Source: Hymenolepis diminuta (Eukaryota > Platyhelminthes > Cestoda > Cyclophyllidea > Hymenolepididae). Taken from it: 64,000 bases of DNA. The notes beneath the pieces were generated by a model. That model saw only the letters and a program-made list of their open reading frames with translations, was not told the origin of the DNA and searched no databases. How positions within the stretch are numbered: position 1 is the stretch's first letter; each line of letters begins with the position of its first letter. Positions 1-11,200 of the stretch are shown here, one piece after another. The position numbers and the translations under genes were made by a program. The stretch spans positions 1,515,572 through 1,579,571 of the forward strand of contig CAADRB010000014.1 in the NCBI GenBank assembly GCA_900708905.1, in the 5' to 3' direction.

Positions 1-1382
1 ATAGAGGAAAATTGCCGGCAGAATAGCTAGAGGCTGTCCCACTATTGAGCTGGTATCCCCCTCTAAACCCTATTCATTTTCTATCCGTGGGAAGGTTACA
101 TTGACAATCATTTCCTGTTTCATTCTTGCTGAGTTGTAGTGGAATATGAATCAGAAAAATCTTAACCTTCTTTGAAATTAGGTAAATAGTTCTATTTTCT
201 TCTGGAATCTCGTATCGGAGAAATTAGGTGATAAATTCTCAATGGACGGTTAAGACGATTTGCTATGCGTAATGTATTCAAGGTAAATCGATGAGATTTC
301 CCACAATTCACCTTTATTCCTCAAATTCGAGCCCTCAGTAGAGCCATTATCACGCATCATCTTTCTACTTAAGTTCACCTTCCGTTCAAAAATGGCTTAC
401 TCTGATGTCTTACAAATTGAGTTCGTGCTTACATTTTGAGATTTCGATGAATACAGCAACATCCATTTCCTGAACCTGTCTGCATTAGCGTCTGACTTCT
501 CATTTCCTTATTTATTCCACTTGATTGATACAATTGCACGATGGTTTTACTTCCAGGAATATGACTCCTCTGAATCGCCGTGAGCAAAATTCTGTAGTTT
601 ATAGAAGAAGCACATAAGTGATACCTTTGTTATCTAGGAGGCTAAATAAGTCTAGCTGAGTTGTCGTCCTTCTAACTTCTTCCGATCCTCGCCGCGCAAC
701 AAGATGGAGAAAGTAGAGGGGGAGGGAGAATCTGAGTTAGACAATTTTTTTGGTCACAGAGGGAAAACTCAGGAGGGCGAGAAACTTGTGTAAGTGAGTG
801 GCAAGATGCTGGCAGTGGCGGTGTAGGTTTAAAGAGGGAGATTTATATAGAGCTCCTTCAGAACTCGATGGGAGTGACCAAAGTCATCAGTAGTTCGGGA
901 CGGGTGGCGAGTATGACAGTAAAGGGGAGTCGAGGCAGGTGATCACGATGAGTGGCTGCAGAGTGTCAGAGGCCATGTGTGAACCTCGATAGGTGGTCAC
1001 CACAACTTCCTCATGCCTCTTTCGATTGATACAAAATTCAACCAAGCTATTACCGACCATCTTCAAGATTGATTATTTATCGCTACCACTAGTTTAGCCA
1101 TTAGTTTAAAAAGCATCGGGGGAAAGTTTCCTGTGAGAAAGACATTGAGGAAAGTCACTTTTCTCAAAGGCGATTGATTAGGACTTTAACGATTCCCTTC
1201 TCAGTACCCGTCAACCTACTTAAGTATATCCACCTGCATGCTTTAAAATTGGATGTACAAATATATTTGTGACCGAAATTGAGGCCTCAATTGGTCTACA
1301 TGAGGTTTGTGTACCGGTCCAGATAATACACATGGCGACGCATTGAAAATGCTAGTTCCATCATGTAAACACAGGACCGGTG

Positions 1383-1412
1383 CATTTTGACCGGGTTTGT
1401 TCGGTCAAAATG
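1383..1412. repeat. Perfect 11-bp hairpin
   Basis: The arms CATTTTGACCG (1383-1393) and CGGTCAAAATG (1402-1412) are exact reverse complements around an 8-nt loop. A further inverted pair, ACCGGTCC (1313-1320) and GGACCGGT (1374-1381), lies just outside, giving a nested palindromic block. No coding potential is seen. It may be the end of a small inverted-repeat element or a cruciform; its function is unknown. Confidence 0.6.
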
Positions 1413-4400
1413 GAAAAACATCATACGTGCATATTTGAAATGGAATCCCTGTGAAATGTGAAATTAATTTGGTGGCTGTTTAGTATAAAAGTAGCAGAAA
1501 ATGAAACTGTTCTCCTCGGTATAAAAATTGAATTCGCGACTTGAGGAAAGAAATAAGTCCAAAATATTAAAGAAAAGAGGGGTTTGATGAGTGTAATTTC
1601 TACCTCACTGACAGTATTATCCATGGAAAGCACAAAAATATCATTTTCAAACATGGAGAAGCGTCAAAATTACTTGTAGCATGAGAATAGTCCAATATGA
1701 GGTGAAGAGAGGAGAGTCAACAAGAACCATTTAATAAAGCAAGGATATCAAAACTTCACAGCATCAAGTTCCATTATTTCCGTTTAAACGATTTTTGCTA
1801 CTATACTGCGTCCTGTATTATCGTTTTTTAGTTTACACCTTTTGATTCTACATACTTGACTAGGCCGTTATTTGCCATTTTGTAATTATCATAAACGAGC
1901 AACCATTGCTTTCTTCTCTGTACTAATTATATTTAGGCAGAATTTGGCATTTCTTTTATAATAATATTTTTTACCTTGAGATCTCGATCTTAGAAAGCAT
2001 TTGGAGGAAGTTCTATCAACTGAATGCATTTATAATGGAATCAATTGCTGGACACATCCGGCTGATCACCCACATGTGCCTTAACAAGTAGCTCAATTAG
2101 AGTAGTCTTAGTCTGAATGTCTGATTTTTTGTGTATTTTTAATACACACTCATCCAAATCTTCACTTCCTCCATTTCACGTGCTCTGCGGATCACTGTGG
2201 GCGCTATCAGTAAACTATGCACGGAGTTTGTCACGTCATTCCCGAGTGATGTCAAAGGCAGTTTAGAGATATTTTCGAAATAACTAAAGTTACTTCAAGT
2301 AGAAACTTTCATCATCAACATAAAAAATCACAATAAAATAGAATTTTTGCAGTGATTAGTGATAGAGAAGCAAATAAATTCGCGGAAACAGCAAAATAGT
2401 ACGATTAGGGAGGAAGTGTGGAGACTCGAATGGAAATACGTAATGAAGTCCGTGTAGAGGCGTCCACCTTCTCACGGGAGAAATGATGTTTCAATGTTGC
2501 AAAATTTTCCTTTCATGATTTGACCCCTAAATGGCCTTCTACCTCCGCGATATTGGAAGCTCTTTGACTATTCTATCTAAAAGAGTGATTGATCATACTG
2601 TTTCTATAAAATCCCCCCCTTCGATGAAATTGGAAGGGATGTTTTAAACATAACGCAGCTAAATCAATTTCTATTTAAAATTTATATAATTATTTGTATT
2701 TGCTTATATTACTTCCGATGTTAAGGTAGGTTATTTTCAGGATTTCCTCCACTTATTTGACAACTGTATATTTAGCATTTATGTATACCTACATCACTTT
2801 TCTATCCCAGAAATTGATGAATGGACAGAATGGCCTTCTGCTCATATATTACAATAAAGGTGTCTCCTTTGTTATCTCTAACACGGGTCTTTAGGCACCA
2901 TTCTCTGTCATATATCTATAGTGTGTTGATTTTTTGTATTATTAAAAATGGGAATTTCCTATCATATAATAGCGTTCGCTAAGCGCTAAGTCCTTCGCAA
3001 AATAATAGGATCTTAGTATTGGGTAAAAAATCAGTCGTTTAAACAAATAAATCGACTGGACAGAAGAGAATCCTGAATTTTCAAAGAGATAGAAGTTATC
3101 TTTTTTTCAATTATCAAGTTAGTAAACCTAGATATCTTTTATCCAATATTTTTGTCACAAATACGAATTTTAATATAACCAAACGAAATTAACATTCTTA
3201 ATGTCATTCAATTAAAGGACAACTGTGCTCCCACCAAAATTCCAATCTAATTAAATAATCTCGGGCTATTAAAATGAAATATCATTATAAAGAATATATA
3301 ATATCATTAAATTGCACCATGTCACTGACATCTCCACTGCTGATTTAATCGTCCACTTGAGTTTTCGTTAATAGCAGTTAATTTAAATAAATACAGTCTA
3401 GAGAATGTTCTGAATCATACAGTGGTCGGAAGTTGGGGGAATGATACTCACAAATACGCTTAGTCACTGAATTCTTACAAAATCACTTAAATATATTGCT
3501 ATGTTGCATTCTATTAGTTTATGTTCTTTTAATTTATTAAAATTAAGTGAACTAAATGAAATTAATTTAGTTCCCAGTGAGGTTAGATAAGTTGACATTG
3601 ATGGAACTGCTTAAGGCATCAAACAAATTTAAATATATTTAAATACAGAGGAGGGGATTATCAGGGTCTTATGCAATCTTTTTCAAAATGTTATATCCTT
3701 TGATATAATTAATTAAATATTGAGAAGCCAGAGTCAACAGGTTTGTATTGGTAAGAATAGATGTGGGCAGCAGCACTTGCCTAGTCAGTCGATAAATGCA
3801 CATCATTGATAACAGATTTAATTCCCAAAAGTGAACTTATAATTATCGGTTTACGGTAAGCACTACAACAGTCTTTTACGACCATAAGGAATGCCCCTTA
3901 GTAATTGATACCGCATTCGTATATTATTATTATTGTTACCGTAAAAAATGTTCATTGTAGAAAAGTAACTGTTCAAGGGCAGTTGTAAGTTAATCCGAAA
4001 AGAAGTAGAGCTGATATATCAGGTTCTCAGACTTAAGTTGTATGCAATTCACAAACAACTTAAACATTCTAATAAGATTCGTTTATATTTGCTCATTCAT
4101 TTGTTAGCATTCAATTAGCATAATTGACGATGATTATCGAAAAAGAAACTACCAGAAGACTTAAATGACCAAAACTTCTAGGAAATCATCTGTTATTTTA
4201 TGATGATGTTAGATTTCCGACTTGCATGAGGCGCAAAGTCGATTTTAACTTAGCAATTGAATTTCAACCTGGCTCCAGTGACCTTTTGGTAGAGAGTTTA
4301 ATAGAGGATATTGCAACTATATTAATAGAAGGGCTAAATGTATACATTATTCTAGTATCATCTAGCCGTCTTTGCCATCAAAAAATAAGCAAATGAATGG

Positions 4401-4422
4401 AAGCCAACGAATTGCCTCCTAA

Positions 4423-4449
4423 CTATATATACTTATATATATATATATT
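4423..4449. repeat. TA-dinucleotide microsatellite
   Basis: An interrupted run of alternating T and A. It is simple-sequence repeat in noncoding DNA. Confidence 0.8.
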
Positions 4450-4588
4450 GGAGTAGCGCCACAAAAATCTTTTAAATTCGGTGCAACTCAGATGTATGCA
4501 TTCAGGCGGATCTGAATTGAATGAGATTAAGAAATTGCAGACAAATATCCATCGTCACTCTTGAAAACTAACTCTTTAATATTCACAC

Positions 4589-4657
4589 NNNNNNNNNNNN
4601 NNNNNNNNNNNNNNNNNNNNNNNNNNNNNNNNNNNNNNNNNNNNNNNNNNNNNNNNN
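4589..4657. other. Assembly gap (69 N)
   Basis: A run of 69 undetermined bases. Isolated Ns also occur at 5750 (inside the intron-proximal region of the cysteine-rich peptide gene) and at 7449. Confidence 0.99.
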
Positions 4658-5318
4658 AGCTCTCAAAAACCTCAAAGAGTGCAGTTTTTAGGATAAGGAG
4701 CACCTAACTGTAGCTGGAGCTATGTAGAAATTTCGGCTCCAGACTGGAGCCTCAATTTACCTTTCTTCTTTATTCAATCAATATTGTATTGAAAGCTATG
4801 CTCCCCTGTTCATTCGACACAATCTACTGTCCAAGGAGTAAATGCTTATTTATCTAAGATTATGGCACTAAATACTTCAAATAAGTCAGAACGTATATCA
4901 TGTCCCATCCGAAAAATTTTAAATTAATTAATATTCTGTACGCGTGCGAGAATTCAGAGGCACCTATTAGGACCACCAAATGTCCAACCAAAGAATAAAG
5001 TAGCATAAACACAAATTCCACGCGTGATATTCACATGCGCGGATCATGTAAGCATAAACAAATAATTTCACCACTTCCGCGTCTTGGAATTTTTTCTAAT
5101 CGTCAATTTTCACTCCTGATCGTTAAATAGGTATTTCACTTTTCTGCTGAAATTGTGTTAGTAGTATAGAGTAATAAATGGCAAATGACATTTTTTGTAG
5201 AGGGGATAAATTTGACCTCAAATAATCACAGATAAAAAGGTGTTTAAGAGAATTAGACGTTATCATTATTTCTGATTTAAAAAGAAGAATGTTTATTTTA
5301 TAGCCTCTATTTCTGCAA

Positions 5319-5324
5319 TTTATT
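5319..5324 (-). terminator. Candidate poly(A) signal of cysteine-rich peptide gene
   Basis: The minus strand reads AATAAA about 125 nt beyond the TAA stop at 5448. A second copy lies at 5292-5297. The spacing suits a short 3' UTR. This is motif evidence only. Confidence 0.4.
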
Positions 5325-5447
5325 CACAAAACATTATAAGAGCCGAAGCCAGAAGTTATTTAATCAAGTAGTCAATAGGATGAGATGTTTGCAAAATTGA
5401 TATTTTAAATATGTCCAATTTTAAGACCGAGTTTCAGAGGATGTTGT

Positions 5448-5943
5448 TTACTTGCAGGTGAAGAACCATTGACACTTTTTACTGCAGCATTCTGAATGAC
5501 CAAAGCAAAGGTAACCTGAAGGTAGACATTTTTGGCAAATTCCATCACCACGTGAATCAAAAACACATTTGAGACCTCTGCAACAGGGGTTGAGAAATAT
5601 TCTATCGCACGGGTCACCCTCTAATTGACACTCATTTCCTGATTTAATAGTTAAACAGTCTTAATTACATAACTGGGAAATTTTGAATGAGTCAACAAAA
5701 TCTTTTGGTTTTTAGAAAGTGCGAAAAAAAGATTGACAAGAATGGTTGGNTTAAAACACTTAAGTTCCAATGAAGTTCAACTTAGAGTGAGTCAGATAGT
5801 TAATCTATTCAAACTCTAAATGGAACAAAACGATAAAACGCAGGTTGTCAAAAGTTAATTATATTCACAATATTCCCTGAGTTAAACTTACCGGCAGTGG
5901 CCACAGAGAGAAGGCAAGCGAGAAGGATAAGGAGAGAACGCAT
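5448..5943 (-). CDS. Secreted 12-cysteine double-knot peptide (UPF0506-like)
   Basis: Two exons, read on the minus strand: 5943-5892 and 5638-5448, joined across a GT-AG intron of 253 nt (phase 1). The product is 80 residues. Residues 1-17 (MRSLLILLACLLSVATA) form a classic signal peptide. The intron falls almost at the predicted cleavage site, so exon 2 encodes nearly the whole mature peptide of 63 residues. This contains 12 cysteines in two successive frameworks: C-x6-C-x7-CC-x4-C-x9-C, then after two residues C-x6-C-x5-CC-x3-C-x5-C. Each is the six-cysteine spacing of an inhibitor-cystine-knot fold. The overall size and pattern match the flatworm-specific UPF0506 family as I know it; function in that family is not established. 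It is expected to be exported. The first exon is too short to be found as an open frame, so the gene is easily missed. Confidence 0.85.
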
Positions 5944-5989
5944 GATAGCTAGTGAATCTGAAAATCTAGGTAGTGTATATGTTCAGCAG

Positions 5990-5997
5990 TTTATATT
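5990..5997 (-). promoter_or_regulatory. TATA-like box upstream of cysteine-rich peptide gene
   Basis: The minus strand reads AATATAAA about 47 nt upstream of the ATG at 5943. With initiation 25-30 nt downstream this would leave a 5' UTR of about 20 nt. It is inferred from the motif and spacing only. Confidence 0.4.
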
Positions 5998-8225
5998 CGC
6001 TTGATTTGAGTGCAAAAGTGTATGCAGTTATGTCATGATGAATATACAGCCCGTCAAATGATTGAAAGTTAATGAGAGGAGAGAGGGTGGTGGGAGGGGC
6101 AGATACATAATATGAACACAATCATACAAACAAATATCGAAGACCGAGCCTCTTAAAGGTACTTATTTAAAATCAATCTTCTCCATAAATGCACAGTCTA
6201 ATTCTATCGAGAGGTGCAAGATGGTGACAGCCTTCAACATAACATTAGCGAGGGAGGGAAAAAAAGAATTTGAAGATTTCGGTTTAGAGCTCAGGAATGT
6301 GGAGTTCTGATAGGCGTCGAATACCGATTTTTATTGATGAATTTTAAAACTTGGGCACTTTTAAAGTGTTTTTGTGAAAATATATGTGGACTGCTCATTA
6401 TTAATCTATATATCGCTCCAGTAACATATTAATAACTACTTTCCTTGTGATGAACGGCTGAAAGAAGCTTTCACTGAAGCACAAGCCTTCATCCTTCCTC
6501 CTCTAGGTCTGAGCTATCGTTACTATATTTGACAGCTTAGATTACATTAGTGCAGGCTAGAGCGCTTAAATTGTGGTGCATAGAGGCAATTTTTTTAATA
6601 AGTCGTCTCATAGATATGACAAAACGATATAAAGATCAGGAAGCATATGAAGGGTATAAAGATAGACCAGAAAGCATCAAGGGATATAGGTGTGATGAAG
6701 TGACCACCTCGTCGCAATGGGTACTTTGTTCTCCAGCAGCATGGGATTATGAGTAAATATATCTCGGATCCTAGATTTTCGTTGACCCACTACGACCATG
6801 TTGTTCTGTGCGCTTCCTACTTCTAATTCCTTAGTAGCAACGTGTATGATTGCTAATACCATTTTCAAATCGACTAATGCCTTTCTGTTTAATTTACGAT
6901 TTAACATGGCTACAGAAGCTGTTCTTTTTACAGATGACGCGACCTAATACTACGTAAATACTAAAATACGCTTCTTATGTTAATCGAAATTCGATTTAGG
7001 ATCAACTTCTAAAAAAAGTGTTTCATTTTTCATTTAACCTTTGCCGCGTTTCCTGCTAGCAGGCAACTTAGGCAGGCAAAATGAAAAGAGGAGGGCGTGA
7101 AGAAACACAATTATCAGCTGAAATGCAAAATTTTATAACTTTAGAGCATTATCAATCAAAAGCTAGTGTCCACAATTGTAATTTAAAAGAACACATGAAG
7201 AAAGAAAAGTCCGCTCATTTATTGTGAGAGTTCAAATTTAGCACGCTAAGAGAATCGTGACAGGCATACCTCTTCAAATGCACATCACGTTGGGGAATGA
7301 TGTGAATTGTCTATTTAAGTTATTTCAGCAAACGTATTCTCCCTTAAAAAGTGAGCTGATTGAATGACACTCTCAGCGAAGAATATCTTGGCTTACAGTT
7401 CCTCCTAGTAGACGAGAATGTAATGTACATTTTAGAGATTTAAGATTTNAGATTTCCTTTAATTGGAACCGTAAAAAATGCAAGGAAAACACTTTCAATT
7501 GGAAAAATCATTTATCCAGAACATATATACAATTTTATTAATTTCGTTTTTATTTGTATCAAATTAGTTGTTTATGTAGTAGAAGCGATTCTCACTTTCC
7601 TCATCAAAGTCAAGCCGACTTTAGCAATAGTATCCAGATAGATGATGAAAAAGTGCTTACGAAGAGTTTGAATGTAGCAACAACAATGGGAACCCCATTT
7701 TAATTCTGGGTATTGTGAAGTTTCATTAACCGATTTCGTGAAAATATTAGCAATTGTTATCCTCCGTTCGCAACCAGAAATATAAACAATGCTTTATATA
7801 TCCGGCTTGATTACATAATAGGAATCGGATTACTTATTTTCTACATATTCGTTTTTGTTTTCATTTCCGAATTTATGCTAATTAGCGTCAAGTAAAGTAA
7901 GTTCGAGTGTAGCATTCAAAATCATCAGGTAACATAGGTATTAAGTGCAGACTAATTTGCAAAACAATAAAACTCAATAACCAGAAAAATAATAAATACA
8001 TTAAAATTAATGCGATTACAATAAAATACAGTGAGAATCTTCATTTAAATGTGCTATTTAGACTTAATTTGTAAGATTTGCAAATGACTTTGAAAAACTT
8101 TCATCACTGTGTTTTAATTTGTACTAGGTTATACCGATTTTATAAAATCACGTCCCACTTTTCACTAATTCAGGTTCTAGCGTATCAGCAACTTTATTTA
8201 ATTAAATAACAATAATACTAATAAC
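5998..8225. other. Intergenic region between peptide gene and SLC26 gene
   Basis: Divergent interval of about 2.2 kb. I see no supported gene. The frames present are short and AT-rich and have no recognisable domain. Promoters of both flanking genes should lie here. An acceptor-like CTAG at about 8177-8180 could end a 5'-UTR intron of the SLC26 gene. Confidence 0.5.
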
Positions 8226-11200
8226 ATGGATGGCAATTCCGATGAGAATATCCGTGCTGAATGCCGTATAAAGCGTCTTACGTACACTCAGCGTGATTTT
8301 GATGATGAATTTCGCATAAAACCAAAATCGAATTTCACATTTTCTAAAATTAAAAATGCTCTAAAGAGAGTTAGACTTAGGACTTTCGGATTCGCTCTAT
8401 TTCCGGTCTTTCCTTCATTGATGTCGTATTATACACTTCGACTGTTTATCATGGATATCATTGCGGGTGTCACAATGGCATTCTTCCATCTCCCTCAAGG
8501 CAACATAGAGTCTTGAGTTTTAATTGTCTTTCTTTCATTATTAGGTATGGCTTACGGTTCACTTGCTGGCCTTCGTCCTGTTAACGGTTTATACACATCA
8601 TTTTTCCCTGTCCTTGTTTATTTCTTCTTTTGTACCTCGAGACACAATTCTCTTGGTACGTATTTTCGACTTTGTGCATGCCTATACCTGTACTAATCAT
8701 GTGAATTAATCATATAATTTAATTTTGAAGGAACATTTTCTCTGGCCTCCCTCCTCTTTTCTGAACCCATTAATCGTATCACTAATGAATATTTCGTATC
8801 AACAAATCCAAGCAACTCTACTGCTATGTCAGACGAGGAGTATCAATTTCGACTGGAAATATCACTGACCCTAGCATTATGCGTTGGATTGCTACAAGTA
8901 ATTCAATATTTGCCACAGACTTTTCTGCCTCTTTTTATTCGATTGCAGATTGTTATGGCCCTGGTTCAAATCGGTTTCCTAGCCACCTACCTCTCTGGGC
9001 CCTTGATAAGTGGCTTCATGTGTGCCTCAGCCTTTCACGTCCTCTCAAGTCAATTCAATCTACTCTTTGGTGTCCATCTTCCGAAAGTCTATGGACCTGG
9101 AAACTTCTTCATTGTAAGACATGACTACGCTTATTTACTTGCATTCCTCACTGTGTTCTACCATGGTCTATATTTGTCCTTCCTAGAAATTCTACAACCT
9201 TTGTGCTTATATCAAAGAGACCAATGTTGCAACGGTTATCATCTGCATAGTTTGTATTGTGGTTCTTCACATCTTCCGGTTGTATATCAATCCCTTCTTC
9301 CGCAAGAAATTCAAGTTCCCTGTGCCTGTTGAGCTCTTAATTGTAAGCTCCCTGTTTCTTGCATACTGATAACATTTCAACGAATTTAAAGAATTCTCTG
9401 ACTGGATAATTATGAGCAGGTACGTGGTTCATTCCACACTAGTACACGCGAAAATCGACCATGAGCTCTTTTCGTAATCGATCATATATTTCATGAAAAA
9501 AAGTTTCAGTTTCCTAACTAAATTCTATTCTAGATTCATCCCACACACTGTCTGTTTAACGTGACCTTTTAAGCTAATACACAAATTCAAAGTGAGTTTG
9601 GGGTTTTTCGACTGCAATTTTTGGGATTCATGTTATATGTTATGACTGTTTTTGTTAGTTTGAGTTCGAATGTCCTTGATGGTTAGTAAAAGTTTTTTTG
9701 TTCCCGACAATTGAGTTTGGATTGAGCTTCGTTGAATGTCCTGATCTGAGAGATGTATTTGCTGATATATTTCGTCGGTTGATTTCTCTATTTGTAATTT
9801 TATTAGCGGTTGAAAATAAACGCGCGTTTGTTAGTCTATTAAATTTTGCAATGCCTGAACTCATCTCTTAAAATCGATAAATTTGTCTGCTGAAAAGTCG
9901 GACAGGTAATCAGTATCCACTTTAATGATGAGAGAAATTTCATTTCTCTTATGGCATTTGAATTTTTGTATAAGTTTATACCTATGGATTTATACATACC
10001 AATACGTGCCTGTATCTATTTTATGACCCACAGCACTGCATTAGTAAGAAGAGTCAGGGAGGACACCTGGGAATATGTTAATAATTTGTAATTTTTAAAT
10101 AAAATATCACATCGAATGTACAGCCATTTAGTAAGGACTAAGCGAAAGACACACCTTCTGGGGTCATTAGTAGTTCACAGAATGCGGGGGAGCTCTGCTG
10201 GAATCAATGTAATGTATGCACATTTTAGAGGGAGGAGAGATCTCACGTTATCCTTTCATTTATCATCCGGTGGAAATAAGTGATTTTATTTCTAGATTGC
10301 ATCAAGATGGGGAATACACTAGGGATTATTCCTGAATCAGTGTCTTGTAAGTACAATTTTATTAGGATGGGTTCGGTAGGCTTTGAGCCTACAACCCTTC
10401 GATAAATTTTGCCCCTGCAATGTTTGTCACTTGTTTAGATTTTCAGGTGTTGATATTTTGGGAATCCATCCCCTATTAATCCGAGTGCGTGATCATTCCT
10501 GATGAATTTGGCTCGAGTCTCCACCTGCGGTTCACTACTCCCGCAAATACGTACTCCACAAAGTTACCCTTAACTATTTTTTTTAAACTATATTTGTGCT
10601 GAGTCGTAGACACACACTGAGAAAATATGACAGAACCATATTCCACACTTGTTGTGGATGACTCTCCTATTTACTTACAAGAATCGGGACTAGAACTTGT
10701 CTTGAAGGTCCTCCAGGAAAAATCATTTCTGTCTTTCCAAATCTGAAAGATGACGGGTAGATTGTGCTCGGTATTGGCTCATAAAAGAATATTTAATCAG
10801 ATAGAGCTCCCTATATTTTTATTCTTTATTTATTTTTGATATATCCATATTTTACTATCTTTAAATATAGCCTAGGTTTGATAATTTCATCAAAACAGTG
10901 ATCAAATGCGAATGTCAGGTTTATTGGTTTCCTATGAAATTACCGAAGTTTCACAAGTAACTATTTTTTTCGAAATTAATTATAACAATTAAATGCTATA
11001 ACGTTGAATTATGTATCCCATTTTCTTTCAATACATTACTTCCTTTTTCCTGTAATTATATTAGGTCGTTACAAGTACGATTATTTCACACTTCGCAAAA
11101 TTCAACGAACGTTTTGGTGTTATGGTCGTTGGCCATATCCCCAGTGGGTAAGTTTCTTCACCCATTTCTTCTGTTTTTCGTCCGATTTTAATATTCTTTG

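Larger units (their letters stand above)
1..5447. other. Gene-poor interval at left edge
   Basis: No reading frame here shows a recognisable family, a signal peptide or paired splice sites that I can support. The longest frame, on the minus strand at about 1421-1654, has no recognisable motif. A purine-rich block lies at about 690-850. A nested inverted-repeat structure lies at 1313-1412, a TA-rich stretch at 4423-4449 and an assembly gap at 4589-4657. Distal exons or regulatory sequence of neighbouring genes cannot be excluded. Confidence 0.5.

Noticed and set aside
8826..9332. Continuous 168-residue frame through SLC26 exons 3-5
   Set aside because: It includes the 51-nt and 73-nt introns and leaves the family frame after GNFFI.
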